A stretch of 15,059 bases of DNA from a bacterium (GTDB lineage Bacteria > Patescibacteriota > Patescibacteriia > Magasanikbacterales > GWA2-37-8), in the NCBI GenBank assembly GCA_021790135.1, contig JAJYIJ010000003.1:8328-23386 (forward strand), read 5' to 3'. This document shows positions 5,720 to 12,388 of the stretch, in pieces. Each line of letters starts with the position of its first letter. Within the stretch, counting starts at the first letter, position 1. A program made the position numbers and the translations under genes. A model generated the notes under the pieces. That model worked only from the letters and a program-made list of their open reading frames with translations, made no database searches and was not told where the DNA came from.

Positions 5720-6592
5720 ATGCGGGCATATCTTGATATCGTCAAAAAAATTCTTGAGAAAGGACAAAAAAAAACCGACCGCACTGGCACCGGGACGCTT
5801 TCGATTCCGGGTATGCTTTTTGAACACGAAATGGCCGACGGTTTCCCACTGTTAACTACCAAAAAAATCCCCTATCGTCTGGTTGCCTCGGAATTGGAAT
5901 TTTTTATTAAGGGCATTACTGACAAACAATGGCTTATCGAACGCAATAACCATATTTGGGATGAATGGTGCACGCCGCTCAAGGTGCCTTACGCCCATGA
6001 CGAAGAAACAAAAAAGAAAATGCTAGCAGAACGTGATCTGGGGCCGCTCTATGGCTGGCAGTGGCGCCACTTTGGCGCACACTATACGACGTACGATGCC
6101 GATTATAGCGGTCAGGGAGTCGACCAACTAAAACTACTGGTGGAGAAATTAAAAAAAACGCCCGACAGCCGACAAATGCTAGTTCTGGCCTGGAATCCGA
6201 TGGATATTGATAAGGTCGTGCCGCCGTTTTGTCATTATGGTTTTCAAGTGACCGTGGTGAACAACAAACTCAACCTACTCTGGAGCCAGCGCTCCATCGA
6301 CGTAGCGCTCGGCCTTCCTTTTAATATTGCCAGCTACGCCACTCTTCTTCATTTGCTCGCGCTCGAAACCGGTTACCAAGAAGGCAAGCTGGTCGGTTTT
6401 TTGGCGGACACCCACATTTATCTTAATCATATCGAAGGCCTACGTGAACAATTGACTCGTGATCCGAACACATTCCCCTTGTCGCATATTGCGACGCCTC
6501 ATTTTACGAGTATCTTTGATTGGAAATACGAAGACACGCAGATTGTCGGCTACGAGAGCTACCCACGACTTAGTTTTCCGATTGCGGTTTAA
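5720..6592 (+). CDS. thyA: Thymidylate synthase ThyA with variant active-site residues
   Basis: It methylates dUMP to dTMP using methylene-tetrahydrofolate, yielding dihydrofolate. The 290 residues align with the E. coli enzyme over the C-terminal half at a constant offset of 25: nucleophile Cys171 (C146), phosphate ligands Arg21, Arg151 and Arg191 (R21, R126, R166), Asn202 (N177, the dUMP-versus-dCMP determinant) and the HIY block 232-234. Two changes stand out. The Pro usually directly before the nucleophile is Phe170 (VPPFCH rather than PPCH), and the second Arg of the SRR pair, which reaches into the partner subunit's phosphate site, is Gln152. The SAWN and DVFLG blocks read LAWN and DVALG. 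The enzyme is otherwise complete with an ordinary C-terminus (SFPIAV). It sits between dut and folA; folA starts 6 bases after its stop. Confidence 0.94.
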   Translation: MRAYLDIVKKILEKGQKKTDRTGTGTLSIPGMLFEHEMADGFPLLTTKKIPYRLVASELEFFIKGITDKQWLIERNNHIWDEWCTPLKVPYAHDEETKKKMLAERDLGPLYGWQWRHFGAHYTTYDADYSGQGVDQLKLLVEKLKKTPDSRQMLVLAWNPMDIDKVVPPFCHYGFQVTVVNNKLNLLWSQRSIDVALGLPFNIASYATLLHLLALETGYQEGKLVGFLADTHIYLNHIEGLREQLTRDPNTFPLSHIATPHFTSIFDWKYEDTQIVGYESYPRLSFPIAV

Positions 6593-6598
6593 TATTCT

Positions 6599-7081
6599 AT
6601 GTCCCTTTCCCTTATTGCAGCAGTGGCCGACAATAATTGCATCGGCCTAAATAATAAACTTCCTTGGCACTTGCCAGAGGATATGGAACATTTTAAAAAA
6701 ATTACCACTGGGAAAATTGTCCTGATGGGAAGGAAAACTTGGGAATCATTGCCGGAAAAATTTCGTCCGCTTCCGAAGCGCTTGAATATCGTCGTCACCC
6801 GTCAAAAAAATTTTGTTGTTCCGGCCGGCGTTGAAATTTTCGATTCGATCGCCTCGTCAATTGAGCGGCACGCCGGCCAAGAGATTGTTGTTATCGGTGG
6901 CGCGCAATTATACGCCGAAACATTACCTTTGGCCGATACTCTCTACATCACTGAAGTGCACAAAACTGTCGCGGGCGATGCCTTCTTCCCGGTTATTGAC
7001 CGAGCCGTCTGGAAAGAAGCAGTGCGCGAGGATCACAGCGGTTTTTCATTTGTCACTTATAAAAAACAATTGTCATCCTGA
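6599..7081 (+). CDS. folA: Dihydrofolate reductase
   Basis: It reduces dihydrofolate, the by-product of ThyA, to tetrahydrofolate with NADPH. Key elements are LIAAVADNNCIGLNNKLPWHLPEDM (starting at residue 5) with catalytic Asp28, MGRKTWESLP (43-52, cofactor-binding), and VVIGGAQLY (97-105, the GG cofactor loop). The TLYITEV strand and a normal C-terminal strand (FSFVTYKK) complete the fold. At 160 residues it has the usual length. The final codons (QLSS) and the stop TGA lie in the left arm of the 126-bp repeat that follows, so the repeat defines the protein's end. The ATG is 6 bases after thyA with no Shine-Dalgarno sequence. The thyA-folA pair is a common bacterial arrangement. Confidence 0.96.
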   Translation: MSLSLIAAVADNNCIGLNNKLPWHLPEDMEHFKKITTGKIVLMGRKTWESLPEKFRPLPKRLNIVVTRQKNFVVPAGVEIFDSIASSIERHAGQEIVVIGGAQLYAETLPLADTLYITEVHKTVAGDAFFPVIDRAVWKEAVREDHSGFSFVTYKKQLSS

Positions 7082-7195
7082 ACCCGCCGTTGGCGGGTGA
7101 AGGATCTTCAGATTTCCGTCGCCAATTACGTATGGCGATGGCGTAATCGCCTGCCGGCAGGCAGAGAAGATTCTTCGCTTCGCTCTGAATGACAA
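7070..7195. repeat. 126-bp interspersed repeat with inverted arms (REP/MITE-like)
   Basis: The element starts TTGTCAT (7070-7076) and ends ATGACAA (7189-7195). The arms are imperfect inverted copies: the left arm reads TCATCCTGA...GAAGGATCTTC, and the reverse complement of the right arm reads TCATTCAGAGC...GAAGAATCTTC. Inside are a CCCGCC-GTT-GGCGGG hairpin (7083-7097) and a perfect 14-bp palindrome GCCTGCCGGCAGGC (7149-7162). Arms of this TCATCCTGA/GAAGGATC type occur as dispersed intergenic repeats in many bacterial genomes, in my recollection. It carries no transposase gene. It forms the folA stop codon and reaches the first possible ATG of tmk. Confidence 0.75.
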
Positions 7196-7209
7196 CTAAA
7201 ATATTCGTT

Positions 7210-7911
7210 ATGTTCATCATGGTCGACGGAATCGATGGCAGCGGCAAAAGTACTAGTATTGAAACATGGAAAAAAATTTTTCTCGCCTCCGGAAAAAAGG
7301 TTTTTGACCTGCCGGCTTTTTGGAAAGAAAAAAATCGTTATCCTCATCTTGAGGAAGTGGAGTCGTATGATTGTATTTTTAGTGCCGAACCAACTTCAAC
7401 CGGCGTCGGCCGCGTTATCCGCGAAGAATTAATCGCGGCCGGCAGCAGCTATCCACTCGAGGCACTGGCCGAAGCCTACTCTCTTGATCGCTTAATCCTT
7501 TACACCAAACTCATCATACCCTTACTCAGATCTGGAAGGACGATCATCCAAGATCGGGGTATTTCAACTTCGCTTTCATATCAAACAGCGGCTGGCATGC
7601 CGTTCCGCCAATTAATAACTCTGCCGGGCAATCAGCTCGCTTTGGAACATCGTCCCGATCACCTGGTGCTTCTTGATGTTGATCCTAAAGTTGCTCTTGA
7701 GCGGCTGGCAAAGCGCACCGAAAAGCAGGACAAGGCGATTTTTGAACGTTTGGATTTTTTGAAATTAAGTTCTGCTCAGTTTCATAGCGCACAATTCCAA
7801 AAAACTTTTACCGAACGAGGAACACAACTACATTATTTGCCCGCCGACGTCGAACTTGCTATACTAGAACAATCGGCGCTTGATCTGTTAAAAACTATTC
7901 TCACTATATAA
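7210..7911 (+). CDS. tmk: Thymidylate kinase
   Basis: It phosphorylates dTMP to dTDP with ATP, completing the dTTP module of this operon. The Walker A motif is GIDGSGKST (residues 7-15 from this start). The EP pair of the dTMP-binding loop is at 60-61, a substrate-contacting Arg appears in LDRLIL (92-97), the DR motif is QDRGISTSLSYQ (114-125; usually DRYxxSxxAYQ), and a lid region RLAKRTEKQD carries several charged residues. At 233 residues it is somewhat longer than typical (about 205-215), with an insert before the EP motif. I chose ATG 7210 because MFIMVDGIDG is the normal family start; ATG 7189 is in frame but lies in the repeat arm and would add seven residues. Confidence 0.92.
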   Translation: MFIMVDGIDGSGKSTSIETWKKIFLASGKKVFDLPAFWKEKNRYPHLEEVESYDCIFSAEPTSTGVGRVIREELIAAGSSYPLEALAEAYSLDRLILYTKLIIPLLRSGRTIIQDRGISTSLSYQTAAGMPFRQLITLPGNQLALEHRPDHLVLLDVDPKVALERLAKRTEKQDKAIFERLDFLKLSSAQFHSAQFQKTFTERGTQLHYLPADVELAILEQSALDLLKTILTI

Positions 7912-7920
7912 CACGCGCAT

Positions 7921-8700
7921 ATGCTTTATACGATTCCGGAAATTATTGAAAAAAGTTGGCTACTGTATGTAAAACATCTGAAGCAGCTCTGGCTCTATCT
8001 GCTCTTATTTTTTCTCCTTTCGCCGCTCTTTTCCTTGCTCTTTCTTAGCCTCGTGACAATTCATGGTGTGCTCTTCGCTCACGGCGCCGGGCTGGCGTTA
8101 TTCCTCCCGGTTGATATCATTCTTGGACTGGCTTTTTTGATCGCGTATATACTGATATATTATTTTGTCTTTGTCAGCTTTTGTCAGACGATTAAGCAAC
8201 TCTTTGACGGCACCGCCGTCACCTCTTTTCTGACCTCGCTCAAGTTAAACAAACTGCTCGTCGTATCAACGGCATGGGTCGCTATCATCGTAGGGCTGGT
8301 CATTCTTGGGGGATCCCTTCTGCTTCTTATTCCAGGTTTAATCTTTACTATCTGGTACGTCTTTTCAGTCAATGAAGCCATTTTCGAAGGCAAAATAGCG
8401 GGCAGCGCCTTGCGCGCCAGTAAACAATTGGTGGTTGGACGCTGGTGGACAATTTTATTCCGGGTGGTGATTCCACCGCTTATTTTCGTTATTGCCACGG
8501 TCTTACTACAATTTATAATCTCTTGGCTTGCCTATGCCTTTCTTTCACAGGGGGCGGCTGATGTGCTTTCCGCCATCACCTCGACGCTTCTCAACGCCTT
8601 CTTGGTGCCGCTTTTGACGGTCTGCAATTTGGTTCTCTATTTCAGCGCCAAAACCTCGCAGCCAGTCGCTGTTACGCCGGCAACAATAAAAACTGTCTAA
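7921..8700 (+). CDS. Multi-pass membrane protein, GPDPase_memb/DUF975-like
   Basis: A 259-residue integral membrane protein with about six hydrophobic segments (roughly residues 23-46, 60-87, 111-135, 136-150, 178-203 and 222-243). The central block LLLIPGLIFTIWYVF, then EAIFEGKIAGSALRASKQLV and GRWW, resembles the membrane domains found in bacterial glycerophosphodiester-phosphodiesterase membrane regions and DUF975/YciC-like proteins: a Pro-Gly hinge followed by a conserved helix of A-L-x-x-S-x-x-L-V. Such proteins have poorly known functions. It starts 9 bases after tmk and is the last gene before the terminator, so it is co-transcribed with the dTTP genes. No functional link to nucleotides can be read from the sequence. 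Confidence 0.8.
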   Translation: MLYTIPEIIEKSWLLYVKHLKQLWLYLLLFFLLSPLFSLLFLSLVTIHGVLFAHGAGLALFLPVDIILGLAFLIAYILIYYFVFVSFCQTIKQLFDGTAVTSFLTSLKLNKLLVVSTAWVAIIVGLVILGGSLLLLIPGLIFTIWYVFSVNEAIFEGKIAGSALRASKQLVVGRWWTILFRVVIPPLIFVIATVLLQFIISWLAYAFLSQGAADVLSAITSTLLNAFLVPLLTVCNLVLYFSAKTSQPVAVTPATIKTV

Positions 8701-8723
8701 AAAAATACTCTTTAGTTTCACCC

Positions 8724-8757
8724 AATACTATCCACCTGACGCGGATAGTATTTTTTT
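8724..8757 (+). terminator. Rho-independent terminator ending the dTTP operon
   Basis: AATACTATCC (8724-8733) pairs perfectly with GGATAGTATT (8743-8752) around a 9-base loop, followed by a T-run to 8757. The stem begins 24 bases after the stop of the membrane-protein gene. Confidence 0.9.
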
Positions 8758-8758
8758 G

Positions 8759-8787
8759 TTGCCAAAGCTGTTTAAAAATGCTAGTCT
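8759..8787 (+). promoter_or_regulatory. Sigma70-type promoter for gatB with extended -10
   Basis: TTGCCA (8759-8764), 17 bases, TAGTCT (8782-8787) with TG at 8779-8780 as an extended -10. It begins two bases after the preceding terminator's T-run and would start transcription about 26 bases before the gatB ATG. A palindromic TATAAG at 8806-8811 is a weaker -10 alternative without a matching -35. Confidence 0.6.
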
Positions 8788-8794
8788 ATCAACA

Positions 8795-8819
8795 ACAAAA
8801 CCTCTTATAAGAATTTTGT
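8795..8819 (+). repeat. AT-rich inverted repeat directly before the gatB start codon
   Basis: ACAAAA (8795-8800) and TTTTGT (8814-8819) flank the palindrome CTTATAAG (8804-8811). The last base touches the gatB ATG. In RNA this is a weak A-U hairpin over the initiation region; in DNA it could be an operator. No Shine-Dalgarno sequence is present. Confidence 0.4.
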
Positions 8820-10394
8820 ATGTCCAAACTGATACCTATCATCGGCCTTGAAATCCACGTCGAGTTGAAGACAAAGTCAAAAATGTTTTGTTCGTGCGCA
8901 AATGGCCCTTTTACGGCAGCACCGAATACCGCCGTTTGTGAAATCTGCCTTGCCCATCCGGGCACGCTGCCAGTGCCAAACCGTGAAGCCATTATCTCCA
9001 CCATGAAAATTGCCAAGGCCCTCGGCTGCAGCGTCAATCAGCGTTGTAAATTTGATCGCAAACATTATTTTTATCCGGATCTGCCGAAAGGCTATCAAAT
9101 TTCTCAATATGACCAACCCATCGGCGAACATGGTGAAATTGATTTAACCTTTGATCGCGAAGACAACCAACGGACCTTGGCCAAAATCGGAGTGACTCGC
9201 GTGCATTTGGAAGAAGACACGGCTACCCTCACGCACGACGACAGCGGCAACACCTTGGTTGATTTCAACCGAGCCGGCGTACCATTGGTCGAAATTGTTT
9301 CGGAGCCGGATGTCGAAACTGCACTGGAGGCAAAAACCTACTGCCAAGAACTGCAGCTGATTTTTCGCTACCTTGGCGTCAGCACGGCCGATATGGAAAA
9401 AGGGCAGATGCGCTGCGAGGCGAACGTATCGCTGCAAGAGGAAGGAAGTTATATCAAAAAAGATGGAGCAATCCAGGCCAAAGCCGGTCACACATTACAT
9501 CCAAAAGTGGAAGTAAAGAATATCAACTCTTTCCGCGCCGTGGAAAAAGCCATTGAGTATGAAATTAAACGACAAAATGATTTAATCGCGGCGGGTGAAA
9601 CGTGGCGGCAAGAAACTCGTGGCTGGGATGAAAGCAAGCAAGCCACAGTGCATCAGCGTTTCAAGGAAACTGCGGCGGATTATCGCTATTTTCCTGAACC
9701 AGATATCCCCCCCTTTGAGCCTGTCAAACTTGCACCTGACATATCCTTGCCGGAGTTACCTCTTTCCAAACGCGCGCGCTTCGTTGAAGAGTATGGTTTC
9801 TCGCTCGCCGATGCTTTTATGTTGACAGCCGACAAAGACTGGGCAAATTATACTGAGGCGGTCATGAGTGAATTACACGGTTGGCTGCACAGTCTGCCCG
9901 AAACAAAAACCTGTGAAGTGTCGCCCCTCGGCGGCATCCGCGGACGATTCTGTAAACCGGCCAAAGAACTGGCGCGGCTGGCTGGCGGTTGGCTGACAAC
10001 CAAACTCGTTGGCGCCATGAATGAACGAAAAATTGATATTCGCATTTTAAAAATCAAACCGGAAAATTTTGCGGAATTAATTTCGCTGATTTATGCCGAA
10101 CGCGTGAACTCAACCAACGCACAAAAAATTCTGATCGAAATGCTTGATTCAGGGGTTGATCTTGACCCAAGCCATGTGATGGAAGAAAAAGGGTATGGCC
10201 AGATCCGTGACGACGCGGCCTTAGCAGCAGTCGTTGATGAGATTGTCGTCAACTATCCAAAGCAGGTCGCTGATTTCAAAGCCGGCAAAGAACCAGTGAT
10301 CAAATTTTTGATTGGCATGGCGATGAAAGCGACCGAGGGCTCGGCCGACCCGATTATGCTCGAGAAAATGCTGCGGGAAAAGCTAAAAAATTGA
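8820..10394 (+). CDS. gatB: Aspartyl/glutamyl-tRNA amidotransferase subunit B
   Basis: GatB is the tRNA-binding and kinase subunit of GatCAB, which converts Glu-tRNA-Gln (and often Asp-tRNA-Asn) to Gln-tRNA-Gln (Asn-tRNA-Asn) using ATP. The protein starts IIGLEIHVELKTKSKMFCSC, the family signature. Cys24, Cys26, Cys40 and Cys43 form the C-x-C / C-x-x-C zinc site. IGEHGEI, RVHLEEDTA, a VDFNRAGVPLVEIV core and DYRYFPEPDIPP follow. The C-terminal part is the helical YqeY-like tRNA-binding tail. At 524 residues it is longer than the usual 475-480, the extra length lying mostly in the second half. gatA and gatC are not adjacent. The genome should therefore rely on indirect aminoacylation for at least one amide amino acid (inference). 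Confidence 0.97.
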   Translation: MSKLIPIIGLEIHVELKTKSKMFCSCANGPFTAAPNTAVCEICLAHPGTLPVPNREAIISTMKIAKALGCSVNQRCKFDRKHYFYPDLPKGYQISQYDQPIGEHGEIDLTFDREDNQRTLAKIGVTRVHLEEDTATLTHDDSGNTLVDFNRAGVPLVEIVSEPDVETALEAKTYCQELQLIFRYLGVSTADMEKGQMRCEANVSLQEEGSYIKKDGAIQAKAGHTLHPKVEVKNINSFRAVEKAIEYEIKRQNDLIAAGETWRQETRGWDESKQATVHQRFKETAADYRYFPEPDIPPFEPVKLAPDISLPELPLSKRARFVEEYGFSLADAFMLTADKDWANYTEAVMSELHGWLHSLPETKTCEVSPLGGIRGRFCKPAKELARLAGGWLTTKLVGAMNERKIDIRILKIKPENFAELISLIYAERVNSTNAQKILIEMLDSGVDLDPSHVMEEKGYGQIRDDAALAAVVDEIVVNYPKQVADFKAGKEPVIKFLIGMAMKATEGSADPIMLEKMLREKLKN

Positions 10395-10427
10395 GGACTG
10401 ACGACGCAAAGTGTGGATAAACTACCT

Positions 10428-10456
10428 TTGACGGGTACCAATTTTATTGGTATACT
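10428..10456 (+). promoter_or_regulatory. Sigma70-type promoter with internal palindromic operator candidate
   Basis: TTGACG (10428-10433), exactly 17 bases, TATACT (10451-10456). The spacer contains the perfect palindrome TACCAAT-TTT-ATTGGTA (10436-10452), which runs into the -10. A dimeric regulator could bind here either as a repressor or, as MerR-family proteins do, between -35 and -10. The predicted transcript starts near 10463 with a leader of about 77 bases. Confidence 0.7.
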
Positions 10457-10484
10457 ATGCCAGATATGATCTGCGTTCTTCATT

Positions 10485-10532
10485 CACTCGTGTAACTTTT
10501 GAAGCGGCCGCCCGACGAGGGTGGTTTTTTTT
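10485..10532 (+). promoter_or_regulatory. Possible attenuator-like hairpin and T8 in the leader
   Basis: CACTCGT (10485-10491) can pair with ACGA-GG-GTG (10515-10523, with a GG bulge), leaving a 23-base GC-rich loop, and one base later a run of eight T (10525-10532) follows, seven bases before the start codon. The shape resembles a leaky terminator, but the stem is short and bulged, so this is a weak call. Confidence 0.35.
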
Positions 10533-10539
10533 AAACACT

Positions 10540-11334
10540 ATGAAGCGCATCCTTTTGTGCCCTCCAACCAACTTCGACATTGAATACGAAATCAATCCGT
10601 GGATGCATGTCGAACGGAAAGTCGACAAAGCAAAAGCCATGGCCGCCTATGACGACCTAAAGCGTATTTACGAATCTTTAGGAGTACAGGTTTTTGAAAT
10701 TCCCCAAGAAAAAGATTTGCCCGATATGGTTTACGTCACCGACACAGGGCACGCCGTTGGGGATATTTTTATCGCCGCCAATTTTCGCTACCCGGAACGA
10801 CGGCGTGAATCGGCGGTCGTAGCAAAATATCTGGAGGACAAATTCGGCTTTACCACTGCCCACATCCCGGACGGCATTTTTTTTGAAGGTCATGGTGATC
10901 TGGTGGTCAGCGATGAAGTTTATTTTATGGGCTACGGCAAGCGCAGCATGATTGAAGCGCTTCCTTATTTGCAAAAATATATTTCTCAGCCCGTTATACC
11001 AATTGAATTGGTCGATCCGTACTATTATCATTTGGACACCTGCTTTGCGATTCTGAATCCTGAAGTAGCTCTTATCAACCCGACATCTTTTACCAAAAAA
11101 GGCTTAGAACAAATTCATTCTCATTTTAAGCGCGTTATCGAAGCATCTCCTATCGACCACCAAGTTCTTGCCTGCAATCTGGTTACGATCGATAACCATC
11201 TTATTACTGCTCTTGGCATCAGTGACACCTTACAGACAGAATTAGAAAAACTTGGCTTTATTGTCCATTTGGTTGATACGGTCGAATACCGCAAGGGAGG
11301 CGGCAGTGTCCGCTGTATGACTTTTGAATTCTAA
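10540..11334 (+). CDS. Guanidine-modifying hydrolase, arginine dihydrolase/deiminase-like (ArgZ/AgrE/DDAH family)
   Basis: The 264-residue protein belongs to the guanidino-group-modifying enzyme superfamily (arginine deiminase, DDAH, ArgZ). Visible elements are an N-terminal CPPTNFDIEYEINPWM block, LPDMVYVTDTG (60-70), FEGHGD (115-120, Glu116 likely catalytic), YHLDTCF (163-169, His164 likely catalytic), ACNLVTID (211-218) and the terminal GGGSVRC with Cys259 as probable nucleophile. The blocks resemble the N-terminal domain of cyanobacterial ArgZ/AgrE most closely. In my recollection ArgZ has Asn where this protein has Asp68; Asp is more like deiminases, so arginine to citrulline plus ammonia is a possible reaction. 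The substrate is unproven; dimethylarginine or another guanidine is possible. ATG 10540 fits the family start; an upstream in-frame start at 10447 would lie inside the promoter. carA starts 4 bases after the stop. Confidence 0.85.
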   Translation: MKRILLCPPTNFDIEYEINPWMHVERKVDKAKAMAAYDDLKRIYESLGVQVFEIPQEKDLPDMVYVTDTGHAVGDIFIAANFRYPERRRESAVVAKYLEDKFGFTTAHIPDGIFFEGHGDLVVSDEVYFMGYGKRSMIEALPYLQKYISQPVIPIELVDPYYYHLDTCFAILNPEVALINPTSFTKKGLEQIHSHFKRVIEASPIDHQVLACNLVTIDNHLITALGISDTLQTELEKLGFIVHLVDTVEYRKGGGSVRCMTFEF

Positions 11335-11338
11335 AAAT

Positions 11339-12388
11339 ATGTCCTTCGTCCCCGCTAAACTAGTTCTCAAAAATGGCGCTACGTTTAGGGGGATTTCCCC
11401 GTCGCACCAGACGGGAGTCGCTTACGGCGAAACCGTTTTCGCCACGGGCATGACCGGCTACGTCGAATCCTTAACCGATCCATCCTATGCCGGCCAGCTT
11501 TTGACGTTTACCTATCCGCTGATTGGCAATTATGGCGTCCCCCCTAAAAAAATGTGGGAGTCTGGCCGCGTTCAGCCGAGCGGCGTGATTGTCAGTGAAG
11601 CTTGTCTCGCCTACAGCCACCGGACAGCCGTCGAATCGCTCCTCAACTGGCTCAAAGAACAAAATGTGCCGGTTATTATCGGCGTTGATACTCGCCAGGT
11701 TGCTAAAACAATTCGAGCCGACGGCACACTTCTTGGGGCGATTGCTGCTCAAAAAATTCCCGTCAAAAATTTTATTGATCCAAATAAAACCGACCTGGTG
11801 GCGGGCGTCACCATCAAAAGAAAAAAAATGTATGGCTGCGGTACAAAAAAAATTATTGCCGTCGACTGCGGCATGAAAGAAAACATTATCCGCTGTTTTA
11901 CCTCTTTTCCTCTGACCATTGAACGCGTCCCCTATGACTACGACTACACCAACGAACCGTATGACGGGCTGTTCCTCTCTAACGGCCCCGGCGACCCGGC
12001 GGTGTGTACTACAACTATTGCCATTTTGAAAAAAGCCCTAGAAAAGAAAAAACCAATTTTCGGAATTTGTCTGGGGTCGCAAATTTTGGCACTCGCAAGC
12101 GGAGCCCAAACCTATAAACTACCCTTTGGACATCGAGGCCAAAACCAGCCCTGCCAAGATACCGTAAGCGGAAAATGCGTCATCACCAGTCAAAATCACG
12201 GCTATGCGGTAAAGGAAAAAAGTTTACCAAAAGACTGGTTTGTCCGGTACCGTAATCTGAACGATGGTACAGTGGAGGGGATCGCTCATAGCAGCCTCCC
12301 CTTTTTTTCTGTTCAATTTCACCCGGAAGCTTCACCCGGACCGACTGACACAATGTATTTATTTGAAGAATTTTATAAACTGTTATGA
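11339..12388 (+). CDS. carA: Carbamoyl-phosphate synthase small subunit (glutaminase)
   Basis: CarA hydrolyses glutamine and channels ammonia to CarB. The 349 residues comprise the N-terminal small-subunit domain (YGETVFATGMTGYVESLTDPSY, starting at residue 29) and a class I glutamine amidotransferase domain: SNGPGDP (214-220), nucleophile Cys244 in GICLGSQ (usually GICLGHQ), FGHRGQNQPC (263-272) and VQFHPEASPGP, with His328 and Glu330 completing the triad. The combination NQPC, SQNHGYAV, SLPKDW and SLPFFSVQFHPE recalls the eukaryotic CAD glutaminase domain more than E. coli CarA (GGNHPV, FSFQGHPE). I chose ATG 11339; a TTG at 11324 would overlap the upstream gene. Its stop TGA overlaps the carB ATG (ATGA), so the two subunits should be translationally coupled. 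Confidence 0.96.
   Translation: MSFVPAKLVLKNGATFRGISPSHQTGVAYGETVFATGMTGYVESLTDPSYAGQLLTFTYPLIGNYGVPPKKMWESGRVQPSGVIVSEACLAYSHRTAVESLLNWLKEQNVPVIIGVDTRQVAKTIRADGTLLGAIAAQKIPVKNFIDPNKTDLVAGVTIKRKKMYGCGTKKIIAVDCGMKENIIRCFTSFPLTIERVPYDYDYTNEPYDGLFLSNGPGDPAVCTTTIAILKKALEKKKPIFGICLGSQILALASGAQTYKLPFGHRGQNQPCQDTVSGKCVITSQNHGYAVKEKSLPKDWFVRYRNLNDGTVEGIAHSSLPFFSVQFHPEASPGPTDTMYLFEEFYKLL

Noticed and set aside
7149..7162. GCCTGCCGGCAGGC palindrome as a stand-alone terminator
   Set aside because: No T-run follows on either strand, and it is better explained as the core of the 126-bp repeat.
10447..10539. Upstream in-frame start for the arginine-hydrolase-like gene
   Set aside because: It would start inside the promoter spacer, before the predicted transcription start, and adds residues without family similarity.
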